A stretch of DNA of 58,856 nt from Smithella sp. PtaU1.Bin162. Its GTDB lineage: Bacteria > Desulfobacterota > Syntrophia > Syntrophales > Smithellaceae. The notes below the pieces were generated by a model. It searched no databases. It worked only from the letters and a program-made list of their open reading frames with translations, and was not told the origin of the DNA. A program made the position numbers and the translations under genes. The DNA is taken from NCBI GenBank assembly GCA_002068015.1, contig MVRV01000094.1:1-58856 (forward strand), in the 5' to 3' direction. Positions 35,642 through 48,967 of this stretch are shown piece by piece. How positions within the stretch are numbered: position 1 is the first letter of the stretch; each line of letters begins with the position of its first letter.

Positions 35642-37018
35642 ATGAATAAAGTTCTGATAGTTGACGATGAATTAAATATGCGACTCGTTTTATCCGCCAT
35701 GCTGAAAAAAGAAGGATACAGCATTACCTCCGCGGCGGACGGTCGGGAAGCACTGCAGATTTTAAAATCCAACAAGATGGACGTGGTGGTGACCGACCTG
35801 AAAATGCCGAACCTCGACGGAATGGGATTGCTCAATCATGTTACCGAACAATATCCGGAAGTCCCGGTAATCATAATTACTGCCCACGGCACTGTCGCGA
35901 CCGCCGTGGAAGCGCTCAAAAAGGGCGCTTTGGATTATATCACCAAACCTTTTGAGCTCGACGAGTTAAAGAGTGTTATCTCCAAAGCTATCAAAACACG
36001 CACCTTGAATGAAAATGAATTGCTGCTGCCGCCGGAGGAAATAGAACGAACCGGAATTATCGGCACAAGCAAACGATCCCTGGAAATATTTGACGCCATT
36101 AAAAGAGTCGCTCCAAGTACAACCACCGTTCTCATTACCGGAGAAACCGGCACCGGAAAAGAGCTTGTTGCCGAGGCCATCCACCGCAATTCACCCCGGA
36201 AAAATAATCCCCTCATTAAAATCAACTGCGCCGCCATCGCCGAGACACTCATGGAAAGCGAACTTTTCGGACATGAAAAAGGCGCCTTTACCGGAGCAGC
36301 CATCACCAAACCCGGCAAAATCGAACTTGCTCACAAAGGTACTCTCTTCCTGGACGAAGTCGGAGAAATTCCGCGTGACATGCAGGTTAAATTGCTGCGT
36401 GTCATTCAGGAGCAGGAATTTGAACGTATCGGGGGACTCAAGACAATAAAAGTCGATGTACGCATTATCGCCGCAACCAACAGAAATTTACTGCAGGATG
36501 TCCATTCCGGAAATTTCCGTGAAGATCTGTATTACCGCCTTAACGTCTTTCCCATCGTTGTGCCGCCGCTGCGCGAAAGAAAAGAAGACATTTTACCGCT
36601 GGTCGATTATTTTACGGATAAATTCAATAAAAAGCTCTCACTTTCCGCTGGTATTGATAACGAGCTAAAAGAGATGCTGCTGCGTTACGAATGGCCGGGC
36701 AACGTCCGCGAACTGGAAAATCTGATGGAGCGAATGATGCTGCTTGCACGGAACAACCTTGTTACCGTCAATGAATTGCCTGCAGAGTTCAAGAAAGCCA
36801 TGGAAAGTGCGCCTGCTTATAATGCGGAAAATGAAAAAAAACCATTTAAAGATTTCATGCGCGAACAAGTGGAAAATGTGGAACGGCAAATGATCGTCAA
36901 ATGCCTGGAAGACTTCGACGGCAACGTCACTCAAGCCGCCAAACAAATGGGACTAAGCCGCAAGGGATTGCAGCTAAAGATGATCAAATACAATCTGCGC
37001 AAGGAAGCAAAACAATAA
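35642..37018 (+). CDS. Sigma-54-dependent response regulator, NtrC family
   Basis: 458 residues in the standard order: receiver (VLIVDDELNMR, phospho-Asp in VTDLKMPNLDG near 53, Lys in YITKPF), AAA+ domain (Walker A GETGTGKE near 170, the sigma-54 loop GAFTGA, LFLDEVGEI, and GNVRELENL), and a C-terminal Fis-type helix-turn-helix (NVTQAAKQMGLSRKGLQLKM). It activates sigma-54 promoters after phosphorylation by the upstream kinase. Targets are not evident, although the Fe-S membrane protein operon converges with it at once downstream. Confidence 0.96.
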   Translation: MNKVLIVDDELNMRLVLSAMLKKEGYSITSAADGREALQILKSNKMDVVVTDLKMPNLDGMGLLNHVTEQYPEVPVIIITAHGTVATAVEALKKGALDYITKPFELDELKSVISKAIKTRTLNENELLLPPEEIERTGIIGTSKRSLEIFDAIKRVAPSTTTVLITGETGTGKELVAEAIHRNSPRKNNPLIKINCAAIAETLMESELFGHEKGAFTGAAITKPGKIELAHKGTLFLDEVGEIPRDMQVKLLRVIQEQEFERIGGLKTIKVDVRIIAATNRNLLQDVHSGNFREDLYYRLNVFPIVVPPLRERKEDILPLVDYFTDKFNKKLSLSAGIDNELKEMLLRYEWPGNVRELENLMERMMLLARNNLVTVNELPAEFKKAMESAPAYNAENEKKPFKDFMREQVENVERQMIVKCLEDFDGNVTQAAKQMGLSRKGLQLKMIKYNLRKEAKQ

Positions 37019-37055
37019 ATTTGCAGAAAAACCAATTCCCCAAATGATCTATTCT

Positions 37056-38231
37056 TTATTTTTTTTCATATTTGTCGGGAGGAGGCATCCTGCGTTTCCC
37101 CGCCTTAAAACTGATTGATTTCGTCGGACACACTTCGATGCAGGTCGCACAGGAAAAACAGTCGGGGACAATCCGGTCTCGTTTCAAAATTCCTTCCATG
37201 ACGGTAGAGGGACAAGCCTGCACACATTTTTCACAGGCGATACAAGTGTCATAATTTACCTGTATTTTAAATACGCTCATTTTTTCGACAATCCAGGCAA
37301 CCAGACCAAACGGGCAGAAAAGATGACACCATGGACGATAAATAAAAAGACTGGCTATAAGCAAAGCGCCGATGAATACCCAGCCATAAACAGCAACGAC
37401 CGACGGTTTGAACATTTTGAAAGGATCAACTGCGCCGATCATGTCCAGCCCCCAGACAAAAGCAATGAAAGCAAGGGCCGCAAATGTAATTATGCGTATC
37501 GTGTTGGTTACGGCAAAGGGCAGCTTGATCTGAGGGAAAATACCTCTCCGGTCTTTTTCTCTGCGGTTTATCCGGAAAATCGCATCCTGAAACGTGCCCA
37601 ACTGACATCCCCAGGAGCAGATGAATCTGTTGGCCAGAAAAACTGTCAACAGAAAAACCGCAAGCGCAATCATGCGGGGGGGAAAAATAACGCCGCTCGT
37701 TCCCAGAAGAACGATGGCATCCTTTACAGTACCCATAGGACTCGGATCCGAACCCAGGATAACACCGAACAGAACAAAGGCAGCAAAATATAGAATTTTT
37801 CTTACGCGTGCTGTAATTGCCCTTTTGCGGATAAGTACAAACACCATCACCAAAAAGACAATCCACAGAGCAAACTTGAGGGGAATAAGAAACCAGTTCT
37901 TGGATTTAAACTCCTCGTGCAAAGCCTTTTCTTTCTTTACTTTAGCCAGTACCTGTTCCGTGGAAATACCGGTTTGATCAATTGTCTTTTTTAAATCTTT
38001 TTTATCGGTCAGACTAAAAACTTCTTTGAGTAATTCGTTGGATAAATTATTTACCTTACCGAACTCTTCGACAGTCATATCTGCTGTCATGTTTATCTTA
38101 ACCGGTTCCTTGCTTTCTCCTTCTTTTCCACCCCAGAGTCCTGCAAAAAACGATGAAAAAAGAATAACAGCCGCAATCATAATCACAAAGAAGCCTACAA
38201 CCTTCAGCCTGCCGTATTTACTCATTTCCAT
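37056..38231 (-). CDS. Membrane polyferredoxin, NapH/MauN-like 4Fe-4S protein
   Basis: 391 residues. An N-terminal helix and a soluble helical insert of about 80 residues precede four or five membrane helices. Two C-x3-CP-like motifs face the membrane (CSWGCQLG and WCHLFCPFG), then two C-terminal ferredoxin motifs (CIACEKCVQACPS and CFSCATCIEVCPT). NapH-type proteins take electrons from quinol and pass them to periplasmic partners. The long insert is absent in NapH. GAGGAGG precedes the ATG. It follows the exported helical protein by 61 bases, probably in one operon. Confidence 0.88.
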   Translation of the reverse strand: MEMSKYGRLKVVGFFVIMIAAVILFSSFFAGLWGGKEGESKEPVKINMTADMTVEEFGKVNNLSNELLKEVFSLTDKKDLKKTIDQTGISTEQVLAKVKKEKALHEEFKSKNWFLIPLKFALWIVFLVMVFVLIRKRAITARVRKILYFAAFVLFGVILGSDPSPMGTVKDAIVLLGTSGVIFPPRMIALAVFLLTVFLANRFICSWGCQLGTFQDAIFRINRREKDRRGIFPQIKLPFAVTNTIRIITFAALAFIAFVWGLDMIGAVDPFKMFKPSVVAVYGWVFIGALLIASLFIYRPWCHLFCPFGLVAWIVEKMSVFKIQVNYDTCIACEKCVQACPSTVMEGILKRDRIVPDCFSCATCIEVCPTKSISFKAGKRRMPPPDKYEKK

Positions 38232-38292
38232 TCACCGCCTCCTCTTTGTTTATTCTCCGATGGAATTATGCCCGCTTCTATTTTCGCAGAGG

Positions 38293-39006
38293 CTAACCGA
38301 ATTTAAGAAAAAGTTTTGAATAAGGAGCTTTAAGTTTACCCATCGCTTCAATCACGGCTTTAGAATCCTGGGTAAAAAGTGCAGCTTTCAGATTATTTAC
38401 CGATTTTTCCACATTTTTTATCAACCCGAGAAACTCTTCGCTTTTCTTATATTGCGCAGGAGCTTCGAAAACCAGCTTGAGGTATAGATATTCCAGTACT
38501 CCGGTCTGAGCAATAAGTTTTTGGATGCCCTGCTCACCGGCTAACGTCTGCTTCCCCTTTATATCCAATTCTTCCATAGCAGCATGATACTCATTCATAT
38601 GGTCACTATAAACAATGATATTGTTACGCTTGCGTAAATCCGCCAGCAAATCGCGAACTTTTTCCAGCGTCTCGTGCGCCTCGGCCAGCTTGTCGTCATT
38701 GATCTCATCGGCAGCTTTTGCATAGACTTTGCCCACTTCAGAGAGGGTTACACTAAAACCGGAATCACGATCGTAAGGAACCGGCGCTTGAGAAGAAAAC
38801 TGGTTTACAATGCTCACCCAGGCTTCCTGCGCTTTTTGAACAGTCCGCTGCGACTCCATTTTGGCTTTGGTATTGGTTGCAAACAGGGAACTGCGATAGG
38901 GAATATATGCTTTTTCCACGGCTTCAGTAAATGCATCCATAGCAAAAGCAGATGAAATAAATAATAGCATAAAGGCCAAAGCTGCAATAATCAATTTTAT
39001 CTTCAT
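38293..39006 (-). CDS. Exported all-helical protein of unknown function
   Basis: 237 residues with a clear signal peptide (MKIKLIIAALAFMLLFISSAFA). The mature part is almost entirely helical and charged, with a four-helix-bundle pattern (KAQEAWVSIVNQF, EAHETLEKVRDLLADLRKR, NVEKSVNNLKAAL) but no Cys or haem motif. I do not recognise a family with certainty. AAAGGAG precedes the ATG. Its place before the NapH-like gene suggests a periplasmic partner of an electron-transfer or metal system. Confidence 0.75.
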   Translation of the reverse strand: MKIKLIIAALAFMLLFISSAFAMDAFTEAVEKAYIPYRSSLFATNTKAKMESQRTVQKAQEAWVSIVNQFSSQAPVPYDRDSGFSVTLSEVGKVYAKAADEINDDKLAEAHETLEKVRDLLADLRKRNNIIVYSDHMNEYHAAMEELDIKGKQTLAGEQGIQKLIAQTGVLEYLYLKLVFEAPAQYKKSEEFLGLIKNVEKSVNNLKAALFTQDSKAVIEAMGKLKAPYSKLFLKFG

Positions 39007-39164
39007 ATTCTTCTCCTTTCATGAAAATGTTAAATGGTTAAATTATTAATCGGATAAATACGACACGACTCTCGGCTTGACATAATGTATATTAATTTTA
39101 TCACACTACTGTATGTAAAACAATTAACGGTGAATGTATTGGCCATGGTCAAGATCTGAAAATC

Positions 39165-39683
39165 CTATCTGTCTTTCTTGCCTCCCTGCCGAAAAGAAGT
39201 CAGGTGATTCTGTGAAGCTGCAAGCAGACGTTCAAAAACATCCTTAACATCAGCGGGCAAATCTTGCTTAAGAAACCTTTCATACATAGCGATGTTGGCC
39301 ACTTCCGCATCCACACCGGTTTGGAGAGCTTCGGTAAATGTTGCCGGTGCTTTCGCAAATTCCAGTCCACGATCCGCAGGGATCGCCACATTATGTTTAT
39401 TAAACAACGGCTTTAACCAGGAAATATGCCTTTCTTCGGCTTTGATAATATTCACAAAGGGCCGACGCTTACCGAATTTTTCCATAACTTTCTCATATTC
39501 ACCCCGTGCCAGGTATTCATCCTGGAGGGCAAAGGTTAACATCATGGAAAGATTCAGTTCACTGTCGGCAAGTCTGGATGCACCGTCCGCACCATACGTC
39601 TCATCTGCTGCCAGAACAGGTAAAGAAATACTGAGAGACAGTAACATAAACACTATTACAAATGACATCGTTATCTTTTTCAT
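39165..39683 (-). CDS. Exported DUF2202 ferritin-like protein
   Basis: 172 residues: signal peptide ending SLPVLAAD, then a ferritin-like four-helix bundle of the DUF2202 family. Possible di-iron ligands are in LQDEYLARGEYE, AEERHISWL, VDAEVANIAMYE and ASQNHLTSF. The arrangement E...E-x2-H in helices 2 and 4 is of the ferritin kind, but binding is not shown. GGAAT-type ribosome site before ATG. First gene of the exported cluster downstream of the kinase/NtrC region; iron or oxidant handling in the periplasm is a guess from fold. Confidence 0.82.
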   Translation of the reverse strand: MKKITMSFVIVFMLLSLSISLPVLAADETYGADGASRLADSELNLSMMLTFALQDEYLARGEYEKVMEKFGKRRPFVNIIKAEERHISWLKPLFNKHNVAIPADRGLEFAKAPATFTEALQTGVDAEVANIAMYERFLKQDLPADVKDVFERLLAASQNHLTSFRQGGKKDR

Positions 39684-39975
39684 ATTTTTATTCCTTTTTA
39701 TTTTTTACATATGTATTCAGCAAGAGACGTGCCAGCCATCTTATATATTTTTCAGCCCATGTAATACCTTAAATATTAACTACTTTATATTACACTTGTC
39801 AGTTGTTTAGTTTATCCATAAAAGAAGAAACGGTTATAAAATAACCAACCAAGCTCTCCGGTTGATTAAAAAGTATCCACTCGGCGATTAAGAGCAAAAT
39901 TAGATTTATCCGAAAAGTTTTCAGATAGGGGAGAAATTCAGAACAAAACGCCTTTTTGTCTTATTAATTTGCCGC

Positions 39976-41355
39976 TTAATGAGTTTTTTCCTCCGCCTTC
40001 CTTGCCCGGTACATTTCACGGAAGCGTTCGTTGGGAATCATCCCTTCCGCATCCTGCGATAGTTCCGCTTTTATTCCCTGCACAAAGTACATGTCCACGG
40101 CACCTTTGTTTTTTACCATGATTCGGCCGCGATGTTCGGTTTCAAAAAAATCCCGAATCCGCAGGCATGTCGCCTCAGAAATGTTTACCCGGCCTTTTTC
40201 CGCGGCGGATTCCATACGATTGGCCAGGTTTACTGAGTCACCCCAGACATCATAGACAAATTTCTTTTCCCCGACAACTCCGGCCATAAGCGGCCCGGTA
40301 TTGATGCCGATGCGGATTTCAAATGCCGGCCTGTCCGCATATCTTTTTGCTTCGTTGAGTTTCGCTATAAAAGACTGAATCTCCAGCGCCGCGAGCACCG
40401 CATCGATTTCATGAGTATTGTTAACAATGGGAATCCCACCTGCAAACATATAGGCGTCGCCGATGGTTTTCAGCTTTTCGAGGCCGTACTTGTCCATCAC
40501 CCGGTCAAAATGGGAAAACACCGCATCGAGTTCCCTGATCAGCTGATCCGGTGTAAGCTTTTCCGTAATCCTGGTAAAGCCGACAAAATCGGTAAAAACT
40601 ATGCTGACGGAATGATAATATACCGGTTGGACATGACCCTGATCTTTAAGTTCCCGGGCAACCGGCTCCGGCAGTATATTCAAAAGAAGCTTGTCGATTT
40701 TTTCCTTATCCGCTTTCAATTCTTCCCGCTGCTTTTCAATCCTTTTCGACTTTACCCAGCTCATATAGCGGGTATTATTGAGCAGATAAATGAAGAAGAC
40801 CGTCACAGCGGCGGCACTGACGATATCGTGCAGACTGTAACGGGCGCTTACCGTATTAAACAATACTCCCTTAAAAAACCCTACACTGAAAAATGTTGCC
40901 AGCGATGCTGCAAGTATTGCGAGAGCTGAATAACTGCGGACGGGAACAAGAGCAAGGATGATGAGCACGAAGATATTACCACCCACATAAACCGGATCCG
41001 CCTTGGTCAGAGCCGTGATCAGGCTGCAGGAGACGGCAAGGTAGGCACCGATAATATTAAGGAACAGCAGATTGCATCCGGGAAATCGTCTCGTCATATA
41101 AAGAATAAAAATTGTTACGCTGACTAAAGAAAGGCCGATCCGCAAAAGAGGCAAAAGAGGCTCTGCCGGGTGAAGTTGAATATCCAGAGTAATATAAGGC
41201 AGCCAGGCAACGGTTGTAATAAGGGAAGCAAAAAAGAGAATCCGGCCGCATTGGTGATTCAGTTCTTCGCGGAAGCTTTCCGGATATTCGGCGCGATCAT
41301 CTTCAAAAACAAGAGACAAACGCAAACGCGCAAGCAAAGTTCGTATGCCGGACAA
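39976..41355 (-). CDS. Membrane adenylate/guanylate cyclase, class III
   Basis: 459 residues from a TTG start with GAGGG upstream. About six membrane helices occupy residues 35-200, then a short coiled linker (KSKRIEKQREELKADKEK) leads to the class III cyclase domain. The two metal Asp lie in IVFTDFVGFTR and TIGDAYMFAGG, Lys in EKLKTIGDAY suggests adenine recognition, and VYDVWGDSVNLANRME carries the second purine-contact Asp. It should make cAMP at the membrane in response to an unknown cue. It stands alone between unrelated genes. Confidence 0.92.
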   Translation of the reverse strand: MSGIRTLLARLRLSLVFEDDRAEYPESFREELNHQCGRILFFASLITTVAWLPYITLDIQLHPAEPLLPLLRIGLSLVSVTIFILYMTRRFPGCNLLFLNIIGAYLAVSCSLITALTKADPVYVGGNIFVLIILALVPVRSYSALAILAASLATFFSVGFFKGVLFNTVSARYSLHDIVSAAAVTVFFIYLLNNTRYMSWVKSKRIEKQREELKADKEKIDKLLLNILPEPVARELKDQGHVQPVYYHSVSIVFTDFVGFTRITEKLTPDQLIRELDAVFSHFDRVMDKYGLEKLKTIGDAYMFAGGIPIVNNTHEIDAVLAALEIQSFIAKLNEAKRYADRPAFEIRIGINTGPLMAGVVGEKKFVYDVWGDSVNLANRMESAAEKGRVNISEATCLRIRDFFETEHRGRIMVKNKGAVDMYFVQGIKAELSQDAEGMIPNERFREMYRARKAEEKTH

Positions 41356-41476
41356 GGTTCCCTCCCCCCCACGGTTTATTTACCATGTCAGCAAATTTGC
41401 AGCTTTACCAATTTTCTTATATGTAATTGTCACCTGACCGGCGCATATTAAACCTACCGGCCGGTTTTTTCAATCA

Positions 41477-45058
<3,582 letters not shown>

Positions 45059-45077
45059 GATTATTTCCTCCTCCGGA

Positions 45078-46427
45078 TTATCCCAGTTCCTCTTTGACGA
45101 TATCAGCAAGCGACCGGCAATATTTTTCCGTCACCGTATCAGACGGCCCTTCCACCATAACACGGCACATGTTCTGTGTTCCGGAGTACCTGACCAGAAC
45201 GCGTCCTTCTTCACCCAGCTCTTTTTCTATCTGTTTGATGGCTGCCGCAAGTTTCGGAACTTTGGTGATATCCGGCTTGCTCTTTACATCAACATTGATG
45301 AGTTTCTGCGGAAAGATGTCCATCATACGGGCCAGTTCGGACAGCGGTTTGCCTTTGCGGACCATAGCCGCAACCAGCTGCAGGGCGGCAATAATTCCGT
45401 CACCCGTTGTATGATGATCAAGAAATATCATATGGCCCGCTTCTTCGCCGCCGATAACGGATCCCAGTTTTAACATATCTTCAAGAACATAACGGTCACC
45501 GACTTTGGAGGCATGATATTTAAAGCCGTATTTTTTGCAGGCAACTCTGATGCCGAGATTGCTCATCACCGTGCTCACCAGAAGGTCGTTTTTCAATTTG
45601 CCGTCATTCTTCAGCATATTGGCGCAGATAATAAGAATCTGGTCGCCGGTAATTTCCCGGCCTTTTTCATCCACGGCTATAAGGCGGTCGCCGTCTCCGT
45701 CGAAGGCCAGTCCCATAGCAGCACCGGTTTCCACTACTTTTTTCTTGAGATCATCCGTATGCTGCGATCCGCATTTATCGTTGATATTGATGCCGTTGGG
45801 CGTTTTGTGAATTACTTCTACATCAGCACCCAGCTCGGTAAAAGCGTCCGGTGCTACCTTATAGGTGGCGCCGTTGGCTGTATCGAGAACAATTTTCATT
45901 CCTTCCATGGAAAGATTGCGGGGAAAAGTGTTTTTTAGAAAAACAATATAGCGGCCGTTTACACCTTCAAGACGCGACGCCTTACCGATGTCTTTGGCCA
46001 GCGGCAGCAAATCGTTAAGTTTGTCATTGAGAATCAAATCTTCTATTGTTTCTTCCTCCGCATCGGTGAGTTTGTAACCGTCACCGCCGAATATTTTAAT
46101 GCCGTTATCCTGAAAAGGATTATGGGAAGCGGAAATAACGACTCCGGCGTCGGCGCGCATGCTCTGAGTGGCAAAGGCAATGCCCGGCGTAGGTAATACG
46201 CCGACAAGATACGGATGGCCTCCCATGGAAGTTACACCTGCTTCCAGTGAGCTCTCCAGCATATATCCTGATAATCTGGTATCCTTGCCGATTATGACCA
46301 CTGCGCGATGGCCTCCTTTTTTAAACAAATGCGCTATCGCCCGGCCCACTCCAAAAGCAACTTCGGCATTCATGGGATAACGATTTGCTTCCCCCCTGAT
46401 TCCGTCCGTTCCAAACAACTTACCCAT
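45078..46427 (-). CDS. glmM: Phosphoglucosamine mutase
   Basis: 449 residues. Phosphoserine loop GVVISASHNPFQDNG (Ser near 102), metal-binding LAFDGDGDRLIAVD, sugar loop GGEEAGHMIF and phosphate-binding VRYSGTQNMCRVM are all in order. The enzyme converts GlcN6P to GlcN1P for UDP-GlcNAc synthesis. It stands between the GlmU-like and NagB-like genes. Confidence 0.97.
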   Translation of the reverse strand: MGKLFGTDGIRGEANRYPMNAEVAFGVGRAIAHLFKKGGHRAVVIIGKDTRLSGYMLESSLEAGVTSMGGHPYLVGVLPTPGIAFATQSMRADAGVVISASHNPFQDNGIKIFGGDGYKLTDAEEETIEDLILNDKLNDLLPLAKDIGKASRLEGVNGRYIVFLKNTFPRNLSMEGMKIVLDTANGATYKVAPDAFTELGADVEVIHKTPNGININDKCGSQHTDDLKKKVVETGAAMGLAFDGDGDRLIAVDEKGREITGDQILIICANMLKNDGKLKNDLLVSTVMSNLGIRVACKKYGFKYHASKVGDRYVLEDMLKLGSVIGGEEAGHMIFLDHHTTGDGIIAALQLVAAMVRKGKPLSELARMMDIFPQKLINVDVKSKPDITKVPKLAAAIKQIEKELGEEGRVLVRYSGTQNMCRVMVEGPSDTVTEKYCRSLADIVKEELG

Positions 46428-46487
46428 CGACCTTCTCCTTTCTGCTATTAAAACCCGTTAGGGAATAAATAATCAAAGCTGTTTTCG

Positions 46488-47735
46488 TCATTTTTCAAAC
46501 AACCCCGCCGATGGCATGAACTGAACAACTTTTTCCCTTACCGCATTTACCATACCGCTTAACCAGGCAACACCTTTTGATGATACTGCTACAGGCAGGC
46601 TTTGAATAACCGAAACGTAATCCGCCTTTTTGTCGCCCGCAAATTTTGCAAAATCGGCAAGGAATATTTCGCGCATTTTGTCTGTTGAGGAAGATACTTC
46701 CGGTATTTTTCCAGTGAAAAGTTTTTCGAGAGAACCTATCTGGCCGGAAAACTCCCGTCTTATCACCGCATAACGATCGTCCGCCGGCGGGCCCGCGGCC
46801 TTTTCCGCCATCGCCTTCAATCTTTTCAGCCTTTCCTTTTTAGCCGCAGTAAGTTGATCCATGACGCCGCCGTACAGAAGGTGTCCGTATTCCCGAACTT
46901 CCAGAAAAGGCTTCCTTACGTGCATGTACCACGACTCCAGAGCCGTCAGATTTGCCAGATAAAGAATATTGTTTTCCACAATGCGAATAATACCCGGATA
47001 GGCTGCAGGTTCGTAATCTTTTACGCCGTTGGCCGGAGCTTTTTCAAAAATAAGTTGATTATCCTGCGGATAATCATGGCGCAGCACGGAACCGGCTGCC
47101 ACAACATTGCCGTATCCCAGACGCACCGGCCCGATAATACCACCCTGCCCTCCCAGAAAAATCGGCGGCTGGTTGAGCATCACACCCCGGGGAACATCAC
47201 CTATCAGCGACGGGGTTGTTTTATCGGCAGCCGGAGTAAAATTAAAGTGAATGTAGGAGCTTCCCACTTCAGAGTGATTGCTGCGGCTGGTTCCGCCCGC
47301 CATCAGACAATCACAGAAATTAATGAGGCTGCCGAGCGTCACAAACGGGAAAAGAATTGTCTGCTTTAGTCCGACACAGTGCGCACCGCCGGCTTCCTCT
47401 TCCAGAATGCAGCCTTCCCGGACATGTGCGCCCATACCCATATTCGCCTTTTCCAAAAAGACCGACTTGCTGACAAAACCACCTTTTAGCTCAACTTTTG
47501 ATCCGAGTTGACAGTCTTCAATTGTCAACGGTGCCTCATACCCCAGCCGGCAACCGGCGGAAATAACGGTTCTGTGTCCGTATATCCGGCATCCCGGATA
47601 TATTTTAACCCCATGTGCCGAAATCTGGTCCACACTGACTTCCTCACCGATATCAATCGTTGCGGGGCTTACAATATCCACTCCCCGTTCCATGAGCTGT
47701 TCTATTTTTTCCCGGGATTTCGACTCAGAATTCAT
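46488..47735 (-). CDS. GlmU-like left-handed beta-helix protein without uridylyltransferase domain
   Basis: 415 residues. From about 25 to 250 it shows hexapeptide-type repeats (IYPGCRIYGHRTVISAGCRLG, KANMGMGAHVREGCILEE, GGIIGPVRLGYGNVVAAGSVLRHD) characteristic of left-handed beta-helix acyltransferases and of the C-terminal half of GlmU. The GlmU nucleotidyltransferase motif (L-x-G-G-x-G-T-R-M type) is absent, and the C-terminal 150 residues are helical and unfamiliar. With GlmM and a GlmS-like protein as neighbours it may supply an acetyltransferase or UDP-sugar step; a GalP-like uridylyltransferase elsewhere would then be required. Function inferred from context. Confidence 0.75.
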   Translation of the reverse strand: MNSESKSREKIEQLMERGVDIVSPATIDIGEEVSVDQISAHGVKIYPGCRIYGHRTVISAGCRLGYEAPLTIEDCQLGSKVELKGGFVSKSVFLEKANMGMGAHVREGCILEEEAGGAHCVGLKQTILFPFVTLGSLINFCDCLMAGGTSRSNHSEVGSSYIHFNFTPAADKTTPSLIGDVPRGVMLNQPPIFLGGQGGIIGPVRLGYGNVVAAGSVLRHDYPQDNQLIFEKAPANGVKDYEPAAYPGIIRIVENNILYLANLTALESWYMHVRKPFLEVREYGHLLYGGVMDQLTAAKKERLKRLKAMAEKAAGPPADDRYAVIRREFSGQIGSLEKLFTGKIPEVSSSTDKMREIFLADFAKFAGDKKADYVSVIQSLPVAVSSKGVAWLSGMVNAVREKVVQFMPSAGLFEK

Positions 47736-47827
47736 ATGTTCACCTTCGTTTTTTGCTCCGACTAAGGGAGACTAAACACAATAAACGGAAACGCTGCTTA
47801 AGCCGTGCTCAGTATCTCCACCAATAC

Positions 47828-48829
47828 TTAAAGGTTTGAAATATCCCGCATCTTCTCGAATTCCAGCACCGACGACATCGCTTTATTATCAACATCTAGT
47901 CCGGCCTCGCCAACAGCCGCAACCGGATTCAGGCCGCCTATCAGAATCATCCCGATTTTATTCACGTCTACATGAGTCTGGCATACGGGATGGCCGATAT
48001 TACCGATGGACAAAACACCGTGAATGCCGACTCGGCCGAGATCACCTATAACCCGGTCAACCAGACTGCGGCTTAGAGCTGGTATTTCACGGAAATTGGC
48101 AAGAATCTTACCTTCACCTTCCGCCGCCACCTGCGCAACGGAGGTCATTTTACCGCGGATAAAAATCTCTGAAGGGTCAAGCGATGAACCGGCGTAATGA
48201 ATCAGTTCTACAAATCTCAGTATTTCTCCCTTTCTCATCTGGAGAATACCACCGAATTTAGAATCAATGGGAATACCGTGCTTTAAAAGAACCCCGTTAA
48301 TCACTATACTGCAAACGGTAGCAAGACCAATCTTACCCTGGGGCACGATAACATCACCCAGATTTTTCCCAGCCTCGGCGATCGCAACCCGCGAGCTTAC
48401 AGCCAGTTTTTTTTGAAAAACCGGCCTCATTATTTTCAACGCCGTATTAAATTGTTCCTTGGAAAAAAAAGAGATATTGACCGGCACCAGGCCTCGCTTC
48501 TTTTTGACGTCGAATGTCGTTTTGAAGGAAAGGATATCAATGCGGGAAATGGAAAGCCCTATTTTATCCTGCACACGGGCATCACTTATTTCACTTTGGC
48601 CCAGATCAGTAATGATTCTGCCGTCCCGCCGACCCACGAGCCTCGTCAGCCCTCGTTCATCCATAATTTTCAGGTGATAACGGACGGTTCTTTCGCTGAG
48701 CTTAACGCCACATTCCAGCATTTTCCGGGCAATCACCCGCGCACCGACCGGTTCCGGGCTTTCATGAAGAATTTTCAAGATAAGGAGAATTTTTCTTTCA
48801 ATATCTTCCGGGCTAAAAAGTTGTTTCAT
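47828..48829 (-). CDS. nrpR: NrpR-like transcriptional regulator (winged helix plus DUF128)
   Basis: 333 residues. An N-terminal winged helix (about 10-80, with ARVIARKMLECGVKLSERTVRYHLKIMDERGLT) is followed by one NrpR/DUF128 regulatory domain (about 90-330) containing GLATVCSIVINGVLLKHGIP, SKFGGILQMRKGE and IHGVLSIGNIGHPVCQ. NrpR is best known as the archaeal nitrogen-gene repressor that binds 2-oxoglutarate and usually has two DUF128 domains; single-domain forms pair with a partner. Its place in a glutamine-dependent amino-sugar operon suggests control of these genes by nitrogen state (inference). Confidence 0.85.
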   Translation of the reverse strand: MKQLFSPEDIERKILLILKILHESPEPVGARVIARKMLECGVKLSERTVRYHLKIMDERGLTRLVGRRDGRIITDLGQSEISDARVQDKIGLSISRIDILSFKTTFDVKKKRGLVPVNISFFSKEQFNTALKIMRPVFQKKLAVSSRVAIAEAGKNLGDVIVPQGKIGLATVCSIVINGVLLKHGIPIDSKFGGILQMRKGEILRFVELIHYAGSSLDPSEIFIRGKMTSVAQVAAEGEGKILANFREIPALSRSLVDRVIGDLGRVGIHGVLSIGNIGHPVCQTHVDVNKIGMILIGGLNPVAAVGEAGLDVDNKAMSSVLEFEKMRDISNL

Positions 48830-48967
48830 AAGACCATCGGCAATCGTTTGCCGTACTCCTACTTTTAAACAATCATTTTGTCAAACAAAAACTTGAACAT
48901 CTCCTGTTCGCCCGGCTAACTATTGAATTTAAAAAAAATCATCCCGCCCACGGTTATTCAGGCCATG

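Noticed and set aside
41430-41476. ACCGGCCGGT followed by six T as a terminator
   Set aside because: The T run is on the plus strand, where no gene ends; the stem is short, so no terminator is called.
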